The translations under genes and the position numbers were made by a program. The notes beneath the pieces are model-generated. The model worked only from the letters and a program-made list of their open reading frames with translations. It searched no databases and was not told the DNA's origin. A stretch of DNA of 64,000 nt, from positions 6,200,001 through 6,264,000 of the forward strand of contig JAGGNK010003335.1 of assembly GCA_017590115.1 (NCBI GenBank), read 5' to 3'. This document shows positions 26,127 through 36,600 of the stretch, piece after piece. The stretch comes from Montifringilla adamsi. Lineage: Eukaryota > Chordata > Aves > Passeriformes > Passeridae. Positions within the stretch are counted from its first letter, which is position 1. Every line of letters begins with the position of its first letter.

Positions 26127-26150
26127 TACGTCATTAATATGGCGCCAAAA
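26127..26150. promoter_or_regulatory. CRE-like and E2F-like motif pair
   Basis: TACGTCA at 26127-26133 matches a CREB/ATF half-site type. GGCGCCAAAA at 26141-26150 is, on the minus strand, TTTTGGCGCC, which fits the E2F consensus. The two are eight bases apart inside the AT-rich break in the CpG island. Motif matching alone is weak evidence, but their closeness and position near a promoter make them plausible. Confidence 0.4.
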
Positions 26151-26153
26151 CCC

Positions 26154-26219
26154 TTTTTTTTTTTTTTTTTTTTTTTAAGTATAAGCTTATTTCCTTTATT
26201 TATTTATTTATTTTTTTAA
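26154..26219. repeat. T-rich tract
   Basis: A run of 23 T at 26154-26176, then 'aagtataagc' and a TTTA-rich stretch up to about 26219. It divides the CpG island into two GC-rich parts. Confidence 0.9.
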
Positions 26220-26367
26220 GGTTGGCGAAGCCGCCCCGTGTACGCGTGTGCACAGCGCGGAGAGGGGGAGCGGGCGGGGGGGGCGGAGAGCGTGAGTGTG
26301 TGTGCGAGTGTGAGTGCGTGTGCAGGGCCGGGCTGCGGGGCGCCGGGGCTGCGGGCGAGCGGCGCTG

Positions 26368-26368
26368 N
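26368..26368. other. Single ambiguous base (N)
   Basis: One undetermined base sits inside the GC-rich promoter sequence. It breaks any reading frame or motif called across it. Confidence 1.
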
Positions 26369-26577
26369 GGTGGGTGGGGGGGTGGAAGCACCGCCACCAT
26401 TATCCGTCCCCGCTCCGAAAGTCGCTTCCCCGCCTCCCTGCCGGAGCCGGAGCCCGGGCGGCGGCGGGGCGCGGAGCGCCGGAGGAAGTGCGGGGTGAAA
26501 AAGAAAGAGAAACAGGCGGGCAGGGCTCGCCCGGCCGCGGCGGAGCGGCCATCTCGGCTGGGAGCGGGACCGCATCC

Positions 26578-26604
26578 ATGGAGTTACCGGGCGGGCGCTC
26601 CTAA
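26578..26604 (+). other. Upstream ORF of 8 codons in the JADE2 leader
   Basis: ATG at 26578 is followed by seven sense codons and TAA (MELPGGRS). It has G at +4 but T at -3, so the context is moderate. It is in the same frame as the JADE2 ATG after splicing, and its stop closes that frame upstream. If it is in the mature leader it may lower translation of JADE2. Confidence 0.4.
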
Positions 26605-26632
26605 GGAGGGCCCGGGCGGCGCGGCCCTGGCA

Positions 26633-26647
26633 ATGACACCGGATTGA
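26633..26647 (+). other. Upstream ORF of 4 codons in the JADE2 leader
   Basis: ATG ACA CCG GAT TGA follows the first upstream ORF by 28 bases, in another frame. It is a minimal uORF whose relevance depends on the first-exon model being correct. Confidence 0.35.
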
Positions 26648-27163
26648 GCCGCCGAGGGGGCTCTCCCGGCCGGGGACTGCGGGAGCATCCCCCGCCCCCG
26701 CCTCCTCCCGCCTGTCACCCCAGAGACCGGCGCAACTCCGGGCGGACACTCCTGGCCAAGGTAAAGGCTCGGCGGGGTGGCGGCGGGAGCGGGCTGGGTT
26801 TGCAGCGGATGGTTATTTTGCAGCTCCCCCTGCTTTTGCTGTATATATGTCTTTTTTTTTTTTTTTTATTTATTTTTTTCCCTCCCTCCCCCGGCTGCCG
26901 GGCGGGGGATGTGCAGCATTCCCGGGGCGGATGGCGCACGGTGGTCACTCTCCTTTGGAAGTGCGGGAGGGAGGCGGCGGGGACGTAAACAAGAACTTTT
27001 CAAGGCTCGGTTCGCCGCTTCGCCCCTTTATTCCCCGAATTAATGACTGCGGCAGCGGCCCCGCGCCCTGCCCTGCCCGCCGGGAGAGGAGGGGACGCCC
27101 CGGCGCCCCGCGGGGCTCGGGCGGGCAGCGGGGGCTCGGCGGGCGGCGGCGCGGGGCCGGGCA

Positions 27164-27624
27164 NNNNNNNNNNNNNNNNNNNNNNNNNNNNNNNNNNNNN
27201 NNNNNNNNNNNNNNNNNNNNNNNNNNNNNNNNNNNNNNNNNNNNNNNNNNNNNNNNNNNNNNNNNNNNNNNNNNNNNNNNNNNNNNNNNNNNNNNNNNNN
27301 NNNNNNNNNNNNNNNNNNNNNNNNNNNNNNNNNNNNNNNNNNNNNNNNNNNNNNNNNNNNNNNNNNNNNNNNNNNNNNNNNNNNNNNNNNNNNNNNNNNN
27401 NNNNNNNNNNNNNNNNNNNNNNNNNNNNNNNNNNNNNNNNNNNNNNNNNNNNNNNNNNNNNNNNNNNNNNNNNNNNNNNNNNNNNNNNNNNNNNNNNNNN
27501 NNNNNNNNNNNNNNNNNNNNNNNNNNNNNNNNNNNNNNNNNNNNNNNNNNNNNNNNNNNNNNNNNNNNNNNNNNNNNNNNNNNNNNNNNNNNNNNNNNNN
27601 NNNNNNNNNNNNNNNNNNNNNNNN
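27164..27624. other. Assembly gap (461 N)
   Basis: A run of N inside the CpG island. Sequence on both sides is extremely GC-rich, the usual cause of drop-out. Gap size may be an estimate. Part of the promoter or an alternative first exon could be hidden here. Long frames that cross it are artefacts of translating N. Confidence 1.
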
Positions 27625-29584
27625 TTCCTTTTCTGTGTCATTCCTCCCCCTTCCCTCCCTCCCTCCCCACCGCGGGGCTTTCCCCGCCGCCTTCCCCCGC
27701 CGCACCGCGCCGCTGGGTCCCGGGGCTGCCGAGCTCGGAGGCTCCGCCGCTCCCCCCACGGCATCACCCGCGCTCGGAAATGTGAAACATCCCGCGTCCC
27801 CCCGCGCCGTTGTCCCCCCGGGCCGCCCGTCCTTCTCTCGCCGGCCACCTGCCCCCTCCCCAGGCTCCCTCCCCATCCTTCGGGGAGGCCGGCGGCGCTC
27901 CTGCCCCTTTCCCACCTGCCGAGCCGCTTCCCGGGCAGGGTGCGCGGCTGGGAGCGCCCCCCCGGCTGCCCCGCGCCCGGGGTGGGAGCAGCCAGCTGGA
28001 AGTTGGGAAGCGCTGTAAAGGCGGGAGGCTGCTGGATTGTCAACCTCGATCGCAATTATGGGAAAATAAATTTCTCTCTCTCCATACCTATACATTTTGA
28101 GCGCTTTTTGAGCGGGAAGAGAAGGATGGCATGGAATTCACAGGGAAAATTCTCAGTGCCTTTCTCGGCCCCCACAGTGAAAATTGTTTTGAAGGGCTGA
28201 AGCCAGGACTCTCCGACCGCTTGGACAGTTCTAAGAGGAGGTTTTGCTTGGGGGGAAAAATCCTAATGATCTGATCTCAGCCTTCTCCCCAGGGGTAAGG
28301 AGCCCAGCTTTTAGGAATGGTGTTTGACCTTTAAGCATTTATTGGCTACTGGGGTTAAAATAAGCTTGAAATAGGAGTAAAAATAGCTTGCAGAAAGGTT
28401 AAATCGAAGGTTAAATTTGTTTTTCTTAAGAAAATTGAGGCTGATGTTCAAAAATGTGGGCTTGGAGCAAAGGATGGAGCGTACACATTAGGGGGTCTGT
28501 AGGCAAGGAGATGCAATTCCTTTAAAGTGTTGACGGCTGTTGATAGTGTTTGACACCCAAGTTCTGAAAGTTGGTGGGTGAGTGGTCCTTCAGACCAGGT
28601 CTGCTCTTTACCTTTCTGTGGGTTTTCATGTTTCACAAAGATTGGAGTATCTGTAGCTCCTGTTGATTTCCTCTGAGTTTTTGGTACTCAGGAGACCTGC
28701 AGGATGGGGCAGCTGGCTGTGGGCATGGAGCTGTGCCTGGTGTCCCTTCTCATGCCCTGTGTCGCTGCCTGCACCTTCCCCCAGGAAGGCAGGGGTGGCC
28801 CCAGTGCCCTCAGTAACCTTTCTGATTACCTGTGCTCTGTCTGGGCTTGCTAAAGAAAAAAATAGATAATTATAAGGTAACGAGTCAGAAGTGGCAAGGA
28901 AAGTTATAAACGTGAGTAGTAAAGAAAAAAAGCCCCTTGTAGGTGTGGAGAAAGGCAAAGCACAGGAAGTAAACGAGGGCTTGTTTTGTTTTAAATTGAA
29001 ATGAGATTAAATTTTGCCCTGGGGAGCCAAGACAGCGGCGTTGGTATGGAGGAGAGGAGGGATGGCTTGCTCCTCACCTGGGCACCTGAGCTTTTGCTGG
29101 AAAGCTGGGGCTGGCAGCAGCCTGTAGAGGAGGCGAGGGACAGACGAGCCCCGGCAGGCAGGGGCAGGCTCCTGCTGCCCAGAAAATGGTTGTTGTAGGT
29201 ACCAGGATCCTGCTCTTTAGCATTTACACTTTGCAGGGTTACCAGGGAGGTCAGGAAAAGCTTCTCCCAGATGTAGGGGCTGAGCACCTCGATTTGCTGC
29301 GGGTCTTGTTGGCCCCGCTGCTGTGCATCCTTTGGTCCATAAGTTTGTCCTGTTACTATGAAATTGGGGCTGTGCCAATTTGGGGGATGCTGCTGCTCTC
29401 TCAGAGCCTCCTGTAGCAGCGCTTGGCTCCAGAATTTGTTCATGGGAAAAGGCAATGGGACGAGGACAACCCTCCCACGGTGTACTGACTGGGATGTTCC
29501 AGCCCTCCACCCTTTTTATTACACTTTCTAACAACTGGCTGGTGTTCCTAGACAGAGGGAAAGGCACATTTAAGGCAGAGGGGG

Positions 29585-29905
29585 AGCGCTGAGGGGATAT
29601 GTCGGGAGCAGCCCCAGGGCTCGGTGGCAGCCGGCGGGCGCAGGTGCCGGGACGGCTCCGGGACGGGGTCCCCGGCACGGGGTCGGTGGCCGGAGCCGTG
29701 TGCGTGCCGCTGGGGGCACTATGTTCTGTTTGTGTTCCTATTTCTGGGCTGGAAGAACAAACAGGGAAGTGGTTTTTCTGCAGTCTCATTGCAGCTCACA
29801 AACAGAGCACATCATTCAGCCGGTGTTGCTCACAGCGTCAGAGGTGACGGCGCGGGGACCGAGCGCGGCGCATCCCTCAGCCTGCGGGGACGCTGGGAAG
29901 AGGTG
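29585..29905. promoter_or_regulatory. CpG-rich patch in JADE2 intron 1
   Basis: Two CpG clusters (about 29,590-29,720 and 29,840-29,900) stand out from their surroundings. The second is followed at 29,900 by GAAGAG and GTGATG, a weak donor-like site. It may be an alternative JADE2 promoter and first exon, or an enhancer. No transcript evidence is available from sequence. Confidence 0.35.
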
Positions 29906-29917
29906 ATGACCAAATAC

Positions 29918-29953
29918 TTTCTTTTTTTTTTTTTCTTTTTTTTTTTTTTTTTC
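29918..29953. repeat. T-rich tract in intron 1
   Basis: About 36 bases, nearly all T with two C, followed by 'ccctgcaacttatgcag'. It resembles a strong but probably unused splice acceptor. Confidence 0.85.
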
Positions 29954-32511
29954 CCTGCAACTTATGCAGGTTTCTGTGCCTGTTCCCTGTGGAAGTGGGG
30001 AGCAAAGGCATGTATGAATTTCTCTGTTTGCTTGCCACGATTCAGAATGGTTCGTTCTTGGAAACAGTGGAAACAGCCTCTGCACAGGGTGCTGGGATGC
30101 CACTAAAAATCTCCACATCGCACGTGGAGTTGATGTGCAGAAGAGTTTGCAGGGAGCTGGGAAACATCAGGGGGTTTTCCAGAGCACAGGGCTGGTGGAG
30201 GGGTCTGCAGAGAAAGATCTCTGTGCTAGCTGAAGGCTGGATGAGGCATTTCGGTTTAGTGTGGATGGGAGCGGGTGCCTGTCCCTGGCCGTGTGCCCAG
30301 CTGAGCTCAGGATCTGGGCACAGACGTCTCTGTGTGCCAGCAGTAGTTGCCTTCACCTCTCCCAGGTTGCATGGGCTGGGCAAAATTACATTCCCAAGAG
30401 CTCCTCTCCAGCCTTGCCCTGCTGTGAGGCAGGACCAGCCAGCCTGAGGCCATCATCTCCATTTTAACACCAATCCTGGTGCTAATTTGTCCAAGGACAT
30501 AGTGATTTACATTTGTTTAGGCTGATGAAGGGCCATCATCTTCTTGGTTTAGCATTTATCTGCCTTTCTCAGCTTTGAACAAAGGCAATGCTAAACATGT
30601 GTTGGTTTGCAAGCAGTTCAGTTTTTGGTTTCCAGGCATTAGCCAGGGCTATGCCTGTGGATTTGAGTTGCAGACACTTCAGGGGGATGTTCATTTGTTT
30701 ATAAAAGAAACCCACATCTGTTTCTGTTTGAATTTTTTAAGCAAGCCTACATAGAAACCTTTCACTTGGTTTCTGGCTCTGTAAAAACTAGATTTTGGGC
30801 CAAGTTTGACCTAACAGTGACCTTTTCAAAGTATTACAAATTTTTTTGGTATTTGTTTATGACTTTATTAATGATGCCATGTGGGGAATGGGTCAGTTAA
30901 AGGTGAAATTAACTTCTAATGTAAACAAGAGATTAATTTTGGAGCAGAGACGATATTTTGTGGGGACTTTAGTTGCTCAGTAGTTCACCAACTGAATTGC
31001 TCCTGAGAGCTTTTGGGAGCTGGAGCTCCAGCCCTGGGAGGGATGTGGGCAGTGAGCCCTCCCCACCCCCCAGCCACCCCCTGCGGGTGCCAAAAGGGTG
31101 GTAGGAGCTCAGCCACCATCAGACTTTATAACTCTGGGATACACATGGGGAAATGGCCCAATTACCCTTCTACAGTAAATTCCTCTCTTAAGTGCCATGT
31201 GGTTTACTACTGTTTGGCTGCTCAAGATGAGTCCCTCAGAAAGCAGCGTCTTCTTAGCACGGTCTGCAGTGTAACAATTTTCTGGAATGGCCTGGTTTTG
31301 GCCAGAGCTTTTGCTCCTTTCAGGCACACATTGTGCCATCCCCTGCCCAGCCTTTCAGTGCTGCTGTTCAGAGATGTCTGTACTTTGCTCAAGCCAGAAT
31401 TTCATTCACAAATTTGATGCAGTTTGGTTTGGAGGATGCTGTCTTGCATCCTGCCAAACAGTGGCAAAATGATTTACTGAAGTACAGACTCTATTTTTAC
31501 CTGCAATGTGAGCCACTTCTGTATGTGAATATCAATTCATCTTGTTACGTAGTGAGTGTGTTAATCCTGCAGGACAGCAGCAGGATGCAGGCACCAAGTT
31601 CAGTGAGGGTTCAGTGATGATCAGTGCATCTCCTCATACATATCAGCCAAAAACAGTGCCAGCCTCCTGCTACCTGAGCATTGATTGCAAACCTTTTTCC
31701 CTGCCTTGGAAGGAGGGTGATGTCAGTGATGCTGCCTTGCTGTAAAAGCAAAGATGGGAAACCTGGGAAATCTCACTGGCTATCAGTAGCATTCCTTTGC
31801 TTCACCTCAGGTGTTCTTTTCCCTCCTCTTGGCTTTGGCTTATTTAATCTCTGTGATTAGGAACTCCAGAATCAATAAAAGCCTTGCCCTGTCTTTGTGT
31901 TCCAAATGCGTGTTTGTCACTTCAGACCAGTAGGAACCAGTTTAAAAGGTTGAGGTAGGATTTTCACTAAAAGTAAGTAAGCTGCAGTTAGAGCTATCTT
32001 CAGTTTCATTTCCCCCAAGCAAAATCTAATGGCTATTTGGAACAAGGCTGGTTTAATAACATCTGTTTCCCCTTGAATCACCAGGGGAAAAGTATTGATA
32101 CTGCCATATTCTTAGTGAGTGTTTTAAGTCACATTTTGACAGGGCAATGCCTTACCACAACACTGATAGTTAAAATGTTTAGGATATTTTGTAGTATTTT
32201 CCTTTATAATGCTGTGATAGCGCATATATTGTAAAATACAGCTATTACAAGGTTTTTATATGCTTATGTGGAACATTTCCTGGTGTTTGGGGGGAAATGT
32301 CATGCTCTAGCTTGCTATCCCAGTCTGTATGCTGCTTGTACCTGCTGCAACCAAACCACACAAACCCAGTGTTTCGTTATCATTCCCACTTACCATTTGT
32401 GGAAGCAATAGTGGGTATAACATTTGAACACATTCAGATTCTTCGAAAATATCTCAGAAAGTACTAGGAAGATTTCAATGAGGTTAAGACTGTTTTCTGT
32501 GGATGTATTTT

Positions 32512-32545
32512 GACAACTATCCAACTATCCTGTTGGATAGTTGTC
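32512..32545. repeat. Perfect inverted repeat, 13-bp arms
   Basis: GACAACTATCCAA at 32512-32524 and its exact reverse complement at 32533-32545 flank an 8-base spacer. No transposon was recognised at its edges. Confidence 0.95.
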
Positions 32546-33563
32546 TGGTCCACAGGTAGCCCTTTCCATCCACAGCTGCCCAAGCCCTCTGTTGGGAGCC
32601 ACGTTGATCAATCACCAGCCACATTGGTAAAATTTGGATTTTCAAAAGTTAAATGCCCTTCTTCTTTTTTTTTTTTTCCTGAAACACCTACTTTGAGTTC
32701 CAAGTGCTTGGCTCCCACGGGGCAAATTCAGGAGAACCTGCTGATTTCAGGCACTCCTGTGGCTTGTTCAAAGTCTCAGAGCAAATCAGCTGAGCTTGAA
32801 AGGGGTCTCCTCATCAGTGCAGTGGTACCTGCTGCTGTGATTGTAGCTCTGAGAGGATGGAGCAGTCACGGCAGCTGAGCAGAAGCCACTCGCCCACCCC
32901 TGGGAGCTCTGGTGCCAGCTCTGGCAGGGCAGTGCACAGCAATGGGAGGTGCTTCCTGTGTGACAGATACACCCCAGGTCTTAAAAGAAGTAGATAGGGC
33001 TGAATGGGAAGATGAGTCAGAGGGTAAAACCCCAGGCTTGTGGTATACGGGGGTTCTCTTCAGCTCCGGGATGCTTGTACTTCCCCCTGCAGACATACCG
33101 AGAGTGTGCAGTTTCCATTCTTCTGTCTTCACTCTTCACTTTGCAGCGGGGATAGCTGGTTCCCAGGACATCTTTTCTCCCATCCAACAGCACCGTGGTC
33201 CCTTGAGGGCATCCTCTGGTCCTGTTGGAGCTTCCTCCCTTGGCAGTGCTCTTGCAGAGGAAGAGACATTTGGATGCAAATCCTGCACAGACAAATTTCC
33301 ATGCAAACTGAGTGATCCAGATGTACCCACTGTAACTACTGGGGGTGGGAGGAGATGATAGAAAGACAATTAAAGTTTTTTTAAAAATCCATGAAAATTG
33401 TTTTCTTGCATTTTTTTTCAGCCTCTGGGTAGTTGTCTGTCCTGAGGGTAAGGACTGACTGGTGCTGGGGTAGGAGGGTGTGCAGATATTCAGATAGCTG
33501 TGCTTTGGTGCTGAGATGAGTTTTCTGGACATGAAGTGTAATGTTCCATTTCTTTTGTTACAG

Positions 33564-33621
33564 ATGGAAGAAAAACGACGCAAGTACTCCATCAGCAGTG
33601 ATAACTCGGACACCACTGACA
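33564..33621 (+). CDS. JADE2: JADE2 first coding exon
   Basis: This 58-base exon starts exactly at the ATG after acceptor TTACAG, so all upstream leader must come from another exon. It encodes residues 1-19 and the first base of codon 20, then donor A|GTAAGA. The serine-rich, basic start is the JADE2-specific leader and not part of a folded domain. Confidence 0.95.
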
Positions 33622-36600
33622 GTAAGACCTTTAATTCAAAGCTTTGAACAAGATTCACCTCCAGCAGTCAAAATGCTTGAATAATTACTTTACAAAGAGT
33701 GGAGGAAACTGCATCTACTGGGAAGTCTGCACAATGAATAGTGTGCAGGGCTGGGTTTGTCAGAAGTGCAGCAACAAGCTGATATCAATTTATTTAAACA
33801 CTTGGCTGTGGCTCCTCTTAACTGATGAGAGTGTCTCCCTCGTGTGAGGAGACTGGGCGAGGAGAGCTGCTGATTGCAGATCTGCTAACGAAGCAGCAAA
33901 CACCCTTTGTAGATGAGTTGTCCTTTCCTGTGAGCTGCAGCCTGAGACTAGTTTGCTCTTATTTTGGTTGTACCAGGGGAAAGGGAAGTTTTTACTGGAG
34001 TCAGAGTAAAACTGGAGCCGCATTGTTCCCTTCTTGCAAACTGAAGAGTGATGCGGGAAAAGGGATAAGGCTCAAGCCAGCAAAACTTGCAAGCCCACGC
34101 TTGCTTTTCAACATCTACCTCACTTCATCCTCATTCAGGAAGGCACAGAAGCATGTGTTCAACAATAAACATGTGCAAATGTGCTGAATTTTGGCTATAA
34201 ATAGAGCACTCTCCTCTCCCACTTATTCCAGGGTTTCACCCGCTGCAGACATACCGCAGTGCCTCGGTGTTCAGTACCCTCAAGGCACCAGCCTAATCCC
34301 TTGTCTGGACTCTGGAGTTTCTTACTAGTTGCTCTTGGTTTCTTACAAATGTCACAGTAATTTCATCTGGGCCGTGCTGGGAATTTGCTCTCCACACTTT
34401 ACAGGATCTGGCTGCTGGATATCCGAGAACGAAAGGGACTTTACTAAAGACACTAAACTTCTGGGCTTTTTCCTAACAGGATGATGGAGAGATTACAGGG
34501 GGTTATGGAAAGGCTGATCTTGCTGGGTTTGGCTGCTGTTCCCACAGCTTTAGCCAAAAAAACTGTCAGTGTGAGTGGAGTTTGCACCACAACTGCCGAC
34601 GGGAACCTGCTGTTCGGCTGCCAGCGGGGACCCCCATCCTGCTGGAGCCCAGGGGCCTGGGGGCTGAGCTGTGCCTACAGAAAGTGTTTCAGGCTCTGTC
34701 AACACCCTTGCTACTCGTAAAATGAAACATCTCTATCTCAGAAAAGGGTTTGTTTTGGAAGCCTTGCTCCGAACTTCCCGTCTCCTAATCCCCAGATGCT
34801 CAAAGGCTTACGGAGCCGAGCTGTGCTCGCTGGCTTCACTGCCTTTCGGGGGTAAGGAATCTTTAACCATGGTATTAAACAACATGGTTTTATCTCTTTG
34901 GGGCTTGGATATTTATGTTGCAGGTGATATCTAAGCTTTTGACAAATGCTCTCCTGCAGGATAGTTGTAAACAGAGTGGTGACCTTCTTTTTCATGCCTC
35001 TGCCAGGAAAGGGTAGTTGTGGTGTGTTATCCAAGCCTGTATAGCTGTAGCATCACACTGTAGCTTGAGAAGAGGGGGCAAGGTGGAAATTAATGGCTGA
35101 TCTCTCCATGAAAGCTGTGGGGCTGCTGCTGCTGCACTCCTTGGAGCAGCTTGCTGAGTAAAGCAGTGTGTCCATGGGGCTGCAGTATAGGCATGTCTGC
35201 TCTGGGCTTTGTCTGCACAGTCCTGTTGTGCTCTGAAGTGTTATAAAGAATTTCATTTGTATGGAGCCCTCTTTAATAACATCTGGCCTGCAACTTCAAA
35301 AAACAAGCTGTCTTTTGGGAACAGGTGATGCCCCCACATTTGGCCTTCATTTTGTGAAGTACAAGAAAGTGCATTGCAAGTAAAGAATACAGGTCGAGCT
35401 GGTGCCTCTTCCCTGCTAGGAAAAGTAGGCATGTGAAATTTACCTGGGCTCAGCTGCCTGAGCTGGTGGAAGAGCAGTTTCCCACTGCAGTGGTACCACA
35501 GCCTATCCCTGAGTAAGCTCAGCTCCTGGCTCCATAGTGTTTGGATGTTGCTTATGTGCACAGTGCTGTTTCCTCCTATTTAGCCCTCCAAGGATAAAAT
35601 CGGTGTTAAATAGGCCTGTTGGTAGTTATTTTGTTGCAACCTCACAGAAACATTTTTATATACTGGAATATGGAGGGGTCCTCCTATACAGAAGACTGAA
35701 CTGTCATCATTATTATGTAAAAATTCCAATAATCAGTTGTTATTTATTATTAACAAATGCAGTCTTAGATTTAAGTGATAATGATACAAATGGGTTGAAA
35801 ATAAAGATCAGTAGTATGTGGTTCCAGCACATTTCAGGCTTTAGCTACCCTTCCCTTTTGGGAGTGGCAGCAGTGGTGATGATACTGCACAAAAAAAGTC
35901 ATGTCAAGGTGTTATTCCATCTTAGTGCTGAACCAAAGTGTTGGCTGAGGCTGGAGCAGTGGGCTGGTGAGGTCAGGAGAAGCTTTGACTCTTTCCCAGG
36001 TAACCTGTCTCTGTTGCCTTGTTGCAGGTCACACCACATCCACCTCCAGATGCTCCAAAATTCCGAATACCAAATCCCCCTGGTCACGGCAGAAGGAGAA
36101 GAAGCCCTCTGAGGTACGTGGGCTTTTAGGCTTTTCCCAAAGGAGAGTTTCCCATGGGATTGCACTTGCCCAGAAGTGGCAACCAGCGTGCCCATGGCTT
36201 CTGTGGCAGTGGGTGCCAGGACAAGGTGTCCCTGAGAAGGCAGAGCCCGTGCTGCAGAGCCAGCACTCCCAACAGCTGTGTCAGCCCCAGCTCCCTGGGG
36301 AGGGAGCTGATGGGGACACACAGTGAGCATCTCTGGTGAGGGGTGGGGGTCACTGTGCCCAAAGCCACCGGGGTCCTTGTGCCCACTCCATCCCTTTTGA
36401 GGCAAGTAAAGAGAAGTTAAGTGTGATGGGACTAGGAGGTCCCACAGTGCTGGGGTGTCTGCATACCAAGATTCCCTGGTTTGGGTGCCCTCTTGGGTGC
36501 CCTGTTTTTAATGGCACAGGTCACAGCACTGGTGGCAGGGGAGGGTGATGTGGAGACTCCTCCCCATGCACAAGTGGGAGGCGTGGAGAGCTGTGAAATG

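Larger units (their letters stand above)
26400..26760 (+). other. JADE2 probable non-coding first exon (5' end uncertain)
   Basis: A donor-like site, CCAAG followed by GTAAAG, ends the exon at 26760 in the CpG island. The next good acceptor that leads into coding sequence is at 33561-33563, directly before the JADE2 ATG. Joining the two gives GGCCAAG-ATGG, with A at -3 and G at +4, a strong Kozak context that supports the pairing. The 5' end is set arbitrarily at 26400 because no start site can be read from sequence alone. In the frame of JADE2 there is a stop at 26602-26604 and open sequence from there to the donor. Other first exons may lie in the assembly gap or at the CpG patch near 29.6 kb. 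Confidence 0.5.
25730..28020 (+). promoter_or_regulatory. CpG island, probable JADE2 promoter region
   Basis: CpG dinucleotides and GC-rich words become dense from about 25,770 to 28,020, interrupted by an AT-rich stretch at about 26,100-26,220 and by the assembly gap. The island lies upstream of the first JADE2 coding exon, where a constitutive vertebrate promoter is expected. No clear TATA box is present, which is usual for CpG-island promoters with dispersed starts. An antisense (bidirectional) transcript from the 25.7-26.1 kb part cannot be excluded. The true start sites need transcript data. Confidence 0.85.
28021..33563 (+). other. JADE2 intron 1, distal part
   Basis: Intron 1 would run from 26761 to 33563 (6,803 bases) in the preferred model. 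It ends in 'tttcttttgttacag', a good polypyrimidine tract and AG. The part listed here holds a CpG patch at 29.6 kb, a T-rich tract at 29.9 kb and a perfect hairpin at 32.5 kb. No other exon was recognised. Confidence 0.6.

Noticed and set aside
26847..28200. Long frames of 312-385 codons over the CpG island, both strands
   Set aside because: Most of each frame is the 461-base N run translated as X, and the rest is Pro/Arg/Gly-rich GC sequence with no family resemblance.
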